The position numbers and the translations under genes are program-made. This document shows positions 1 through 13,100 of a stretch of 64,000 bases of DNA, piece by piece; position 1 is the first letter of the stretch, and every line of letters starts with the position of its first letter. The notes below the pieces were generated by a model that saw nothing but the letters and a program-made list of their open reading frames with translations, did not search any database and was not told the origin of the DNA. Source of the stretch: Apis mellifera (lineage: Eukaryota > Arthropoda > Insecta > Hymenoptera > Apidae); the NCBI RefSeq assembly GCF_003254395.2, contig NC_037638.1:26303352-26367351 (forward strand). Direction: 5' to 3'.

Positions 1-3000
1 TCAGCAATAATCGCACTGGAATGTTTGGTATGCCGTATGATCCGTTCTAGCAAATTATCTCCCTTACAACGCACCTTCGAATTCCTGGAGAGGAGAGGAT
101 AACCTTTCTCTCTCTCTCTCCCTCCTCGACTCGCCTCTGGGACCGAGCCGGGCTCCTGGTAAGCAGCGCAGGAAGGGGTAGAGCGGATGATCGAGGGTGA
201 AGGTTCGTGGCGATCCCAGGGGCGCGATGTGTCGTGCCTAATTACAATGTCCAGCGCCTCCCTCTCTTCCTCCCTCCAAATACAAACAGCGAGGCTAATG
301 CGTTCCCGCACACCGTTGTTCACCGAAATGCACCGCCGGATCGAAATGCTCCGCTCCCGCCTTGCAACGCTCTGTCAATATCTGTCGATATTGTCGCGCG
401 TTGTCGAGCGTCATCGCCCCCTCCTCTTTCGAAAAAGAGGGAGGAGTGTCGTAGGATACTCGAGTCGAGTACACGCGCTTTCGAATCGTTCAAACTAACG
501 AAGTTGTTACCACTGTTTCTCCGTTGCTACGTGATTTCCTCCTCCTCCTCCTTTTCTTCTTCTTTTTTTTTTCGTTGCTTCCTCTTCTTTTTTCTCCTTT
601 TCGGGAAAGAGGAGTGGAAACGATCGATTAAGTAACAGCTTGACAAATTGTTCGCGGGAGAAAGTGAGGAGGGGGAGTGGTGGTAAATTAGTCGGTGAAG
701 CGAGCAAATTGATTTCGGGAAAAAGCGGTGGAGTTGTAAGCGGTGACTGGTGAATTGGCTCCGGGACTCCGAAGGTGGAATGATTAGTCGTCGAATCGGT
801 TTTCGGTTAAATCGGTTGCGGTGGAAATTGACCGGGTTAGATATTTTTCTTTCCGTGATCGAGGAAACGAGGATTCGTTCCAAATTCACTCCTTTTTTTC
901 TTCTTCATGGATTTTTTTTTTTTTCCATGCTTTTTGACGCGCGTTTCTAATCCGATCGTGCGACGTAACAGGGATCGATCTTACGATCGAATATGGAACA
1001 CTCCAGTTGGCGGAATATCGTTTTCGGACGAATTTATCTAACGTAACGAAGGTTGTAGGGAAACTACAACTTGTTATATATAATTAATGGATTAAAAGCA
1101 TCCGGATCGTACGCAATTATATTAATAGCGCGCAGCAGTTATTGTTACAGTATTGTGGATATTCCATATTATTTCCAACGTTAACGCGGTTTATAACGAA
1201 ATTAATTCATCACGATCGTAGAAAGGGATGGCATCCTTATTATTATTCACGGGTGTAGTCTGCTTATTTCGATTCGATACCTCCTTGAATCGAGATTCAA
1301 ATTTCCCTAGTTTAAATTGAAATTATAACACGTATATTTCCTTAAATAAATCGATCGAATTATCGAGAGTGAAATATGGTTTTTTTTTTTTTTACGTAGA
1401 AAAACTGTTGTTGGTAGAAAAAGGGATGGGAGGAAGGCGAGGGTTTTCGAAATGCAAACCAATTTTCGTCACCGAGATTAATGGACGGTAGAAACGGCGC
1501 CAAATATCACATATTTTCCGGATAATGCGCAGCGCTCGTAAATAATAATGAATTGCCGAGTAGTTTTCGCGTAAAAAAAAACGAAACGGCGAAAGAACCG
1601 GCGTTAAATAGCATTCATTAAAAATCTTTATCGCCTGCAACAATTAAACCGTGTATTCCAATTTCCGCCTAACGATTTCGAAACTCTATCGTGATCGTGT
1701 ATTCAAAAAAAAAAAAAAAAAAAGGAGAAGAAAAAAAAAACGTTTCGAGTTATTTGAGAAGGAAAATTGCTCGACGAAAGAACGGCGGTACGATTCGTTG
1801 ATTAATACGAGAACGCGAGGAAATTCAAGCAAAAGTTGAAACGCGATAACCGAAACGGAAGGAGATTGATGGAATTGTATACATGGTGTCCAAAAAAAAA
1901 CAAAAAAGAAAAAAAAATCTTAGCAAACATAGATTCGGAAACACAATCGTTTCCGAAAAATGTAATCAATCGTGTCTTGTTTTCCACGTTGTTAGCATCT
2001 CGATTCACTTACTACGTTCGATTCTACTACATTCGACGCTTTCCTCAATTTCCACTTCGGGATAGAGAGAGGTTGCGCTTTTCGCAGTTTTTCACCAAAA
2101 TGAATCGTTCGAATAGATCTCTTTTGAAAAAGTTCTTATGTAAAAAGATGTCAAGCGTGCGTGGAAACATTTCGATCAAATTTTTTTCAAACGCACCTGT
2201 AATTCCCTCGACAGAGCTATTCTCACTTTTATCAATCGTCCAACTCGTGTGAAACGAAACGACGACAGAGGATGAACGATTCCCTCTTAACGATCCAACC
2301 TACGTCAAAATACGAACAGTCGTTCGCTCGCAGTTAAAACGCATTTCCGCTTCGCTTTCGATCGGTAAATCAATAAGAGGTCGTGGAATTGGATTAAAGG
2401 AATTGAAAACTGAGTGGAGCTCATTTGGAAAGTTAGCAGTAATTCTCGATCTCGCGCTAACTCCTCAAATTGGACGGCTTCGTCCCACTGTTTCGCTCGA
2501 CGCTCTCGGTCACAGTTCTCTCTCTCTCTCTCTCGACTTCCGTTTCCCTTCGTCCAAGACACTTCGACCAAGGTGGTTAAAGAAGTAAGTTGAAGATCAA
2601 CTCTCCGTACACACTATTTTGATATTTTAACGGTGCTCTCTCTCTCTCTCTCTCTCACAGGATATCGAGATTACATAGGTAAACGGAGGCAAGGGGATGG
2701 TCAATTACCAAAAGCAATTACCGGCCGTGCAATTAACGCGAAAGTTACAATAAGTAATTAACGCCCTTGCGACCAGCTACTTGTAATTAACTTACGCCCA
2801 GCTGCGTTTTTCCATTATCGCGGCATTTTTTTCGAGGCAAAAGTAGCCGGTCTCTCCTCTGCGCTCCCCAACGCTTTTCCCGAATTCGCTGTGGAAAAAC
2901 AACTTCCTGTTATATCCTTCGAAAGGAGGAATCTCGAAAGATAATAATAAGTTGCGAAGTAGATGTTTGCTGTAAATTTACGTTACGTTGCCGCGATTAC

Positions 3001-5430
3001 ATCTCTTCTCAAAAGGATGGAAACTCTTCGTTTGTATCCTTTGGAAATAAAGGATGTGTAACGGCGTTTCCTTGGAAATTATGCGTGTATCTCTCATCGT
3101 GTACACAATGGAAGGGTGGACCTTAATAAAATTTACAGCGTCTCTTTCTCCCGATCCCAGGGGAGGGCGATAAACCGTCGTTATTACGTGTGGCGGTACG
3201 CGATAAACGTAGGGCCGGTCGCGGCATGCATTGTTGAAGGATTGCGAAGATGAAACGTCACATATCGCGAACTTGTACGACACGCGTGTCCATATTTACG
3301 TAACGATGATGCATACGAATAAACTCGCGCGATAACGTTTTACGATTCGTTCCATTCAAAAGGGAATCTCTGAAAGAAACCGCCATTGTTCCTCTTGTTC
3401 CTCGTTAACTCCTTCTCCCTTGTCAGGATCTCTTGTTAACAAGAGGTAAAAGTAACAGGACGAGAGAAGGAATAAATCGGTCGAGATAAACGATGAAGAG
3501 TAAAATCCTGAAATATAAGATTATATAAGATATTGGAAACAAAACGTTTGCCATCATCATTACGTGGAAATGAATTGCCACGCATCGAGTTCGCATAACC
3601 GCATCACAGAGCTTCAACAAACCCCAGCTTCCACTGTATCATTCACTTTCTTCATCCACTTTCTTCATCCGCTGCAACCGTTTATCTTTCATTCGCAGTT
3701 TACAGCTGTTTTATCGCGGCCACGCGCGTAACCTTCCCTTCCCCCTTTCCTCGAGCGGTTCGTTTGAATTCCTTCTCGATAGAAAGAGGAAGGTCGCTTT
3801 TCTTCGCGTCACACGCGGTGGTAACATGGCGCGCGAGCGAAACCGCTTCGAGGGGGAGAAGGAGGAGGAGGAGGATAGGATAAGTTTGCTAGGGATTTCG
3901 AGATCTTGCAGCCTCGAAGCAAGCAACAACCGAACAACCGAGGTTCGCGTTCCTTCGCCCCTCCCCACACCTTCCTTCCCATCCTCCCCCAATTCTCTAC
4001 GTACGGTTAAAGTTCGCTCGTTGACGGTCACAAGCCGTGTTCGCGGTGCACGTCGGTTGCGGGGGGGAATCAACGGTGGGGCGTTAGAATGCGGTTTAGA
4101 AGAGAAGGCTCGATGCGGGTGAGAACGAGAACGAGAGAGAGGGAAGGCTAGAGGTGTCTGAGCAGAGGTTGAGAGGAAGGTATTGGGATCCAGCTGGAAT
4201 AGCTAATGCTCGAATATGTCATAGTTTGGTGGGATGCGGTCAGAATTATACATGCTTCGAGATATACGCTCGAGTTACCTCGTTCTCCCCCTCGTTTCTC
4301 TCTCTCTCTCTATCTCTTCCTCTTCTCCTACGTACACACATAACTTCACCGACCGCCCCCTCCATTCCTGTCTCCTTTCTTCTCCGATTCTTGCCTCATC
4401 CTGGTTAGATGCTTCATCTACCTGTCTCGCACCCAACTGTCGTCTCGCAGTTTCTCTAAACCCCTTTGGCTCGCGTTGCGAGGCCTCCTCCATTTCATAC
4501 CACCATCACCATCAACAGTCGCTAGCTACCCCGATTCAAGCTACCCCTCCGCGACGTACATCGCGGACCGAGTAACGCGCAGAGTTACTCGGTTAGTTTA
4601 GATTCGCTCAAGTTTTGATGTCGTGTTCGCCTACCTCCTCCTCTCCCCCCTCCTGGAACCTCTGTCACCCGTCCTTCCCCCGCGTCTACTCACCAAGGCC
4701 ACGTCGAATACCCTTCGGAGGAACACGGCTCCTCCACCTTCCGCGGCAACCAGCACTTCCCCCCCCCCCCCCGCCACCCCCGTCTTTCAGACAACCCCTC
4801 TATATACCGGAATATCCGGAGTTCGCCGCTACCACCGTCGACACATTACTAATGCCGAACTGGTCGTAATAGATTGGATGCCTTGGAACTTGGATACGCC
4901 AACTAATGCGCGCCACGCCAACCCCTTTCACTCGTCGCCTCGTACCACCCTCTCCTCCACCTTTCCTCCTCGCATCGCTGCCTACCCTCCGCGTTTCGAC
5001 TAACGACGTATGCAAATGGACACAATGGTATTCCGCCTTCTTTGTCATTCGATATTATAAGTAATTTTTCTTTCCTCTCCTTCGTTCCGTTTCTTCTTCG
5101 TCTATCGACTTTATAAATTGAATCGTTGGAGAGAAAAAAAAGAAAGAAAGAAAGAAAGAAAAAGATTTCACTGGCGAACGAAGAAGAAAGAGAGGAATGG
5201 AAGGAGACCGGTTGGAATTTCTTATGGCCGAGGCGGTGGTACGGTATGCCTACTCCGCAATGCGGTCCTAAGCGTGCAGCTGAGCGGCGCGATCGCTACC
5301 AAGGAAAACATTTCGCTATGTAACGAGGAGAATTAACCCCAAGTTTAAGCGCGATACACCCGCCGACTTTACTTTACTTACCCCCGTGTCCCATACCACC
5401 ACCGGACTATCCCCTCGTTCCCTCTTCCAC
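1..5430. other. Non-coding stretch, no supported gene
   Basis: I see no exon I can defend here. The stretch is AT-rich, CpG-rich DNA with short microsatellites: CT runs near 104-120, 2519-2533 and 2638-2657, poly-T at about 1380-1393, poly-A at about 1705-1723, and a GAAA run near 5141-5162. Around 3830-4720 the DNA turns GC-rich and strand-asymmetric (CCTCC/GGAGG), ending in a run of 14 C at 4759-4772. Open frames in the C-rich part are low-complexity Pro/Ser/Arg strings of the kind such skewed sequence gives in any frame. The first 50 bases could be a gene tail (see findings), but this is weak. Confidence 0.6.
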
Positions 5431-5436
5431 CTCTTC

Positions 5437-5437
<1 letters not shown>

Positions 5438-5473
<36 letters not shown>

Positions 5474-5481
5474 TATATATA
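5438..5481. repeat. (TA)n/(CA)n compound microsatellite
   Basis: An uninterrupted TA run from about 5438 passes into a short CA run and back to TA. It lies in non-coding sequence and is likely length-polymorphic. Confidence 0.95.
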
Positions 5482-5867
5482 ACGCGGTGCTCGTTAGCTC
5501 GAATTATACTCTCGGCCGAGGAGTGGGTCGAGGAACGACGGCGACGACGACGACGAACGAGGACGAACGCGATCGCGCGTGGCGAGTAATCCTGGCGAGA
5601 AGCGGAAGATTATTAATACCGCCGAGATACCGTCTCGCATTCACGATCCTCCCCGCGCTCCATCGCCGAATCGCGGAACAATGCCGCGCGGAATCGGCTC
5701 CGTCACGTCGCCGTTATCTCGTTACCCCTTATAGGATGCGTCGCTTGCCGCCCTGTTTCCGCGTTATTGTCGATCATGACCGATACCGATACCACACCAC
5801 CGTGAATTACCACGGCGTATTCCGTTAAGGTGGAGATGGAGGGTCCGATACACGGAATACCCTCGTC

Positions 5868-6345
5868 GCATACGAAACATCCTTACGAATTTATTGCCCC
5901 GTGTACGTTCACGGGGAATGATTTGATTTTGCCAATTAAATAAGCATAAATTCTTTCCTCTTGGATCTATCTTTCTTTCGAACGATTCTTTCGACGTTGT
6001 TTTGTTGGATGCGAAGAAGATGTTGCATACGAATTTATTGCGTGTACATTCATAGGGAATGATTTAATTCTGACAATTAAGTACGTAGTTAAGTTAAGTA
6101 AATTGTTTCCTGTTGGATCTATATTTCTTTCGAACGATTCTTTCGACGATTGTTTCAAAATAAGTGTTCGTGGATGAGAAGAAGATGCGCATCCTCTCGT
6201 ACGAATTTATTGCGTGTTTCATTCATAGGGAATGACTTAATCCTGACAATCAAGTGCGTAGTTAAGTTAAATAAAATTCTTTCCTCTTGGATCTATTTTT
6301 CTTTCGAAACGTTGTTTCGAAAGAAAAGAGTTGGTGGATTCGAAG
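5868..6345. repeat. Three-unit diverged tandem repeat, about 155-170 bp per unit
   Basis: Three copies of one segment begin near 5868, 6025 and 6195. Shared landmarks are ACGAATTTATTGC, GGGAATGATTT, TTAAGTTAA (units 2 and 3) and TTGGATCTAT followed by CTTTCGAA. The copies differ by substitutions and small indels, so the array is not very recent. In the third unit the CTTTCGAA region has become a 14-bp perfect inverted repeat (6297-6327). No conserved reading frame runs through the units. Confidence 0.85.
6297..6327. repeat. 14-bp perfect inverted repeat with 3-nt loop
   Basis: TTTTCTTTCGAAAC at 6297-6310 is the exact reverse complement of the 14 bases at 6314-6327, with GTT between. Transcripts from either strand could form a tight hairpin. 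The other two units of the surrounding tandem repeat lack the second arm. Confidence 0.9.
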
Positions 6346-9300
6346 AAGAGACAGGAAACAGCGGATGGCGAATAATATTTTGAGCAAGATTTATAGGGGG
6401 ACGGTTTACACAGGGAGGATATACGTATATCCACTTAAGATGATTGTGTCCGTGTTGTGTGTGGTGCAAACACAGGGGAACCAGGAAACGCGCATTACTT
6501 ACTGTAACGGATCTATTAACTGAATGCTGTACGAGAATGCAACGGCGGTCATTCGGCATCGGTGATACAAGTACAATACAGCTCATATTGAAATTAAATG
6601 ACGGACAGATGGATTGGCAATTCCATTTCCAGACATTACGCCGATGGATGCGTTTGATAAGGAAGGCGGGATGGCTTACGCGATGTTGCCCTGCTAACAT
6701 CGTTGCGTTTTATCACGTATAAAAAATGTTCCCTTTATGCTAAATAAAAACGAGGAGCTTATCACGTGGAGGGAGAGGAGAGCGTAATGAAGAATAGGAG
6801 GATGGAATGAAAGAGAGAGGGGAAATGTTAATAATAATAAAACGTTTGTGGTTGTTCATATCGCGTTATTCGCGCAATTTCGTTCTTTTTCTTTTTTTTT
6901 TTTTTTTTTTCGAAATTCTGGTGGATGGGGATAATTTGGTTCAGGATTAAAGAGCAAAACGGCAAAATGGGAAATGTAGTAGTGGCGTGTAACGTTATTT
7001 TATTGCGTAACAGCGGCGAACGATTAGAATGGCCAAGTCACGTGGCCGAGTAACTAATCGGTTAGTCAAATTGGCAATCGCACGGATAAATAGGTCAACC
7101 GTGTCGGTTGTTTGCCTGAATTTCTAAACGTTAGTCCGATATATCGGTTAAACGGTTCTAGCTTCGAATCGATGCATTGTAAGATGATGCGTTGTTAAAT
7201 ATGGTAATAACGTTGCACCCAAACCTATAATTTATGCAAATTCGCACTCGTTTAACGATGTCAAATCTGTGTACACACCTTACGTCGCGTCGGATTATTG
7301 CATTATAAAACTTTGACTTCTCGCGTGAAAAACACGCGAGGAAAAATTAAAAATTTTATCATCAAAACTTATTCAGAGTCGAAATCGTGTTAAACTTTTT
7401 GATTCATCTCGACGAGACGTAAGGATTCGAACTTTCATTCAACGTTTATTTGAGACTATTATTATGAATGGATTCGTGATTGTTTGGACTTTGGAATAGT
7501 GAAACAAAATAAATGATAAAAAATAATTAATGATTGAAAATTATTCTTTTCTTTACACGAATATAAATCGAATCTAAGAGAACTGAAATTCTTATCGAGA
7601 TAAATCGAAAAAGATTTCCAAGTTATTTCAAAATTTTTCTAATTTTAATAGAATCCTATTGAATTTTAAGATTAATTGAACGATGAATATATCTATTTCC
7701 AAAAAAAAGAGAAAAAACAATATCGATTTATCTCGCCTCTGTATTTATCCCGTAATTACAAATCCAATAATAACGAATCAAATTTTCCAAACGAAAAAAA
7801 AAAAAAAAAAAACTCCAACACATAGAGAAATCGAAATATATCTATTCGTCGAATCGAACGGGGAAAAAGAGAGCAGCAGAGAAGTAAAGTCGACGAGGAT
7901 GCGAGGAACGAAACAAGGGGGATGGAGGAGGAAAGTGATGCACCGATTGTCGAGGTAACGAGGTTATCGGGGATGCTTTAAATTCAATCTCGAAACGGTG
8001 GCGAAAAGTCCGTGAAATACCTCGTCGCGGCAACCTTGAACAAAAGAGAACACGCGGTACTTAAGGCACACATTCGTTCCGACTTACTTTCGTATTAATG
8101 CGGGGCAACACCGTGAAATTACCTTAGATCCGAGATAGTTGGCGCGCCAACCCCTCTCGCCCACCCCTTCCCCTACCCCTTACCCTGCGTCTTCCTCCTC
8201 GCGATTTCCAACCTTTCCAGCCTCGAATCGAATTAACAAAGTGTCCCGTAGCATCTCGAGACGTCGCATCTCCCACTTCCAGATTGATCGCGCCGAGTTT
8301 CATCCCCCCTCCCTCCCTTCTTGCTAGTTTTCGAGCGTTAATGCAACTCATCGTTCTTCCTCGTGTCCCGTTCGTGGCCAGAAATTCGTTCTACTTCACG
8401 CTACCGCTTCTTCTTCCTTGGTTTCTTCTTTCGGCCAGAGGATTCGTCCGTTCCCATGGATCGGAAGAAAAGACGGAGGAACCGCCCTTTGATCAAAATC
8501 GTTTCCCCCTTTTCTGATTGCAAAAATATTAGACGTGCTTTAAAATATGTTCTCTCCTTCTCTTTTTTTTTTCTCGAAATTCAAGATTTCATTGGATTAA
8601 ATTGGGTGCAAGATGATCGGATAGATTTTCAGTCGAATAGATTCTTCAGGATCGGATTTTCATTCGTTTAACGTCGTCTTGGAATTAAAATTTCCAAATT
8701 TAAATCTTTTTTAACTAGTAGTAGTTCTATTTCAATAGGTTCAACAGCTGATCTAAGCTGAAATGCAAGAAGTAAACGAATATCGTTCGAAATCGTTGCA
8801 TAGAAAACTCTCATCACGACTCTTTTCAAAAAACGAAAGAACAGTAAAGAAATTCGAATTCGATCATAAGTAACTATCGTGAAAAGAAATAAGGGAAGGA
8901 ACTTATTTACACACGCTTAATATTCTGATTCGTAAGAGAGGAATGGAAGATAGATTTTTATTTCTCGATAAAAAATAGAAATGTGCGGGAAAAAACGGTG
9001 GTTTCTTGCGGATCAAGAAATGAAAGAGCGGACGGTCTTTGTAACCGCGCGCTCGAAGATACGAACGAACGTACGTGGAAAAAGAAGGAGAAGAGGCGAG
9101 GACGAGTCGCAGAAACGGAAATCAGTTGGGAGCGGCAAGTTACGATTGAGATTTAAGTTATTGACAAGCTACTTTGCCGAACCCCCTCCCCTTCGTCGAG
9201 ATCTTGCTCGGTTTATCCCGGAGGCCCACTGCTTCTGATTTCCCCGAGGAGGCAACCCTTGAGAAACCATTCTTCTGCCCGCAATGACTCCCTGCCCTTG

Positions 9301-9474
9301 AGCCACTTCATCTCCATTCCCAGCCAACTCGCGTTCGCTATTGACGGATACGCGTCACCGTCACCGCTTCCCAAATATAATCGGGACCAATTGTTCGAGC
9401 AACCTGTTACTCACCTTCTATACACCATCATCTTCTTGAAATATTTCCTCGAAATTACGCTTCTTACGTTCGAA
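6346..9474. other. Non-coding stretch, no supported gene
   Basis: No exon is supported. A poly-T tract lies at about 6892-6910 and poly-A runs lie near 7794-7811. A small perfect hairpin (8-bp stem, AAAAA loop) sits at 7320-7340. A C-rich patch around 8150-8320 gives low-complexity Pro/Ser frames. Overlapping short frames on both strands around 6290-6720 share no features of a gene such as a splice context, family motif or codon bias. Confidence 0.6.
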
Positions 9475-10160
9475 CGTTAAGAATCGGGACGATTTTTATA
9501 AATTAACGATCGATGATTTTCAAATTAACCGGATGAATCGAGTTATTAAAATACTTTGATACGCGGTGACCGAAAGTTAAGAATCGGGACGATTTTCTAT
9601 AAATTAACGATCATTTTCAAATTAACCGGATGGATCGAGTTATTAAAATATTTTGATACGCGGTGACCGAAAGTTAAGAATCGGGACGATTTTCTATAAA
9701 TTAACGATCGATCATTTTCAAATTAACCGGATGGATCGAGTTTATTAAAATATTTTGATACGCGGTGACCGAAAGTTAAGAATCGGGACGATTTTCTATA
9801 AATTAACGATCGATCATTTTCAAATTAACCGGATGGATCGAGTTATTAAAATATTTTGATACGCGGTGACCGAAAGTTAAGAATCGGGACGATTTTCTAT
9901 AAATTAACGATCGATCATTTTCAAATTAACCGGATGAATCGAGTTATTAAAATACGCGATGACCGAAAGTTAAGAATCGGGATGGTTTTTTCTATAAATT
10001 AACGATTGATCATTTTCAAATTAACCGGATGGATCGAGTTATTAAAATACTTTGATACGCGGTGACCGAAAGTTAAGAATCGGGATGGTTTTTTCTATAA
10101 ATTAACGATCGATCATTTTCAAATTAGATGGATCGAGCTATTAAAATACGCGGTGACCGA
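9475..10160. repeat. Seven-unit minisatellite, about 100 bp per unit
   Basis: The word TTAAGAATCGGGA (or its GGGATGG variant) recurs at about 9477, 9577, 9674, 9776, 9877, 9970 and 10073. Each copy is followed by TATAAATTAACGAT, CATTTTCAAATTA and GGATCGAGTTATTAAAATA, and ends in CGCGGTGACCGA. The units are nearly identical. Length changes come from an ATCG duplication and from loss of a TTTGATA segment in unit 5. Stops occur in all frames I checked, so it is not a protein repeat. The final unit is truncated and runs into unique DNA at about 10160. Confidence 0.95.
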
Positions 10161-13100
10161 TCCAATTTCGAATCGCACGGCGAAACCGTACACGATTTAA
10201 CCGATTTAACGATGGCAACAATAACGACAATAATAAGATCACGAACCTCTATTCCCGCAATAATGACATCGGGATTGCTGCGTTGCCGGACTTGCCTCCC
10301 TAATAAAACACAAGTTGTTGCAATTCCAACTTGTTTATGGTCGGACGGCACGCGATCACTCCCTGTTGTAAATATTGGCCGCCGTACGAGGGAGAAGGTT
10401 CTCCTCGATGGTCACACGATTCCTCTTTCACTGTGCATCGATCATGGGAAGAAAAAAACATTCGTCACCTCGTAACACGATCAAACATTCTCTTCTACAA
10501 CTACTTATTGCCTATTATCGATCGCACACGATCGATTATGCGAATATCCGTTTTTTCCATTTCTCATTTTCGCTTCATTCATTTCGAAGATTGAATAAAT
10601 CGATTCTCGAAATTATCGCGCGATACGATAAAATGGAATACATATACATAGACAATATACATAGATTCGCTCGCAGTTTTTTCCAACGAGGCGGTCCATC
10701 TTGAACGACAAAAACGGGATCGAAAAAAAGGATCGAAACGCAAACGAATCAACGAGCACGATGGAACGAACGACGGACGTACGCGAAAATGTTGGACGTC
10801 CCTCTCACCCCCAACCCTCGACACGTAGTATATTTTATCGCATTACTGGCATTGTTGCATCAGTTCCCATCCGTCTATACCTCCTCCCCCGCGGTGGTCA
10901 CCGCTCTCTCTCTCTCTTCCCTCCCTCTTGCCCTCCCCCGTGAACACCATTCCACGAGGATTAAATATTGACTGCGATTCTGATTTATAGTAATTGCCGG
11001 AGGGATAGCGAGGGGAAGCGAGGCGAAACCCGTCCGATTCGAGCGGGACGGAGCGATCGAAGCGAGAGGAGGTCGAAAGAGGAGGAGGAGGAGGAGGAGG
11101 AGAGTGGATTCGGCCGAGGGAGGCTGGAGCCCTCTCCCGGTTTCGGGAGGGGTTTGACGGCGAGGGGATGACGGGCACGGAGGGGGAGGATGGGAGGAAA
11201 GCCATTCCATCGCTGACAGATGCATTTGCCAAAGCGTTGCGGACGTTTCTGCCTCGTTCTACGTCGTCACGCGGCTTGTCGTTATTATAGCGCATTTTTA
11301 TTTTTTAGCCGCTGTTACCCCTCCCCCCGCCCCGCGGAAAATCCTAATGCTACTCGTTTGGAATAATCGAGGAATTTATTTCGTGGACGTTTTCGTGAAA
11401 TAACGCGACGGAGAGAGAAAAAGAGAGAGAGAGAAAGATTTCTTCTTTCTCTTTTTTCCTCGAGGATAATGTTTAATAAATGATCTAGTATTTTAACTTT
11501 ACTATTTTATGAATGAAAGTAAGGAGAGTAACCACGTGTTCGTATGTATGGAAAAGTTACATTCTCTAAATTACATTCTCTTAAATTTTTGTGTTACTTT
11601 AATGTCCAGGTGAAAAAAATGTTTAAACCACTTTGAGAAACGTTTCACACGCTGATCGATGGGAAAACTCGAACGAGCGAAACATCTCGATCGAGCAAAA
11701 TTTCATTTTCGCATCGCTGATCAAAAACGTTCCACCTCCCCTTCCCGCTAGGCAAAAAAATGTTCGTCGAAAAAGAATTTTCTCGCGCGTATTTTCACGC
11801 GCTCCGCTCGCTCGCACCGATTAATTATCTGTTAATTGCCACTAATTAGGGGAAATAATGAGATGGCGGAAGGCGGGTGACGGTGGTAAGCAAGCAGGTG
11901 GAGGGCAACAACAGGAGGAGAGACGGAAGCTGGTCAAAGCTGGAGCGGAGAAGGGTGATTTAGTGAGGGAACAGCAGGCGGCGCCCGATTATTTTTGGTT
12001 TCACCGGTGGCGGCCATTATTTTTGGTCTGCCGCCCGGCCGCAGCTTCGACTCTCTTCTCCTCGCCCGGCCAGAAATTCATTCGTGGCCGAGCTCGAAGC
12101 GCGCAAAAAGCTCGCTGCACTTTGGCCGAAAGTTGAAACACGTGACGATTTCGTAGATTTCGTAGAATTCTCCAACTGACATCGTTCACCGAGACGAACT
12201 CGGGTCGGGTCGAGCAATTTTCCTCGAATACCGCGTCGAGCACGCTGGAATGTTATCGTTCGAAATTGGGTCTCCGTGTTTTCGCGCTCGAGAAATTTTA
12301 ATTTTAATTTTGTCCACGCTTCGATGCTTTCGATCGATTTTCCGGCGATGGTGTCAATTGCGTGTTTCATTCAAACACGCCACGATGTTGTTAGAAAGCG
12401 AATCCGTATTTCGAATATTGCACGAAATTAAGCTCGTTTCCGATATTTTGATCCGCTTCGATCTGCTTTCCGTGTTAAAAATCGTATTGAATTTTATCGA
12501 AAATTAACGCTGGACCAGATCCGAATTCGAACTCCAAGAAACGCGATGCATTCTTAAAATAAAGAAACAAGTGTGATGGATGTAACATAAGGAATTAACA
12601 CATTCGTGAAAAATCGATAAAAGTCACGTATACGTGATCAATCATAATTATCATTTCCCTCGTATCTCTTCGCCTTTTTTTTTTCAAAGGCACGTGCCCC
12701 CTCCCCTCTCCCTTCGCGTTGAAGAGCGAAACACGGGAGGCGGAAAAAGGGGAGAAGGAGGAGCAGGATTACGTTTCGAAGCTGATAACTTATGAAGTTG
12801 AATGACAGACAGGATATCAGTGGCGCGGTGTAGAAGAACGGAGTTGCCGTTAGTTTGTGAAAAATGAAATAAATGATGGAGAAGCGAGGCCCTTGACTGG
12901 TACTCCTCCACCGGTACCGGCCCCGTCAGACGTTTTTATTAATTCCTCTCAGATACAATTAGTTGGTCTATTCGTCAGACGCGTTTCATTAAGTTCCCCT
13001 TTCCATCCTTCTTCCATCCTCTCCTTTCCGGACCTTTCTTTACCCCTTTCCTCTCTTCCTGTCTCGCGCGTTTCATCCCTCTCCTCGAGGGAGAACGAAA

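Noticed and set aside
9475..10160. CRISPR-like array
   Set aside because: Units are repeated over their whole length with no unique spacers, and the genome is eukaryotic; it is a minisatellite.
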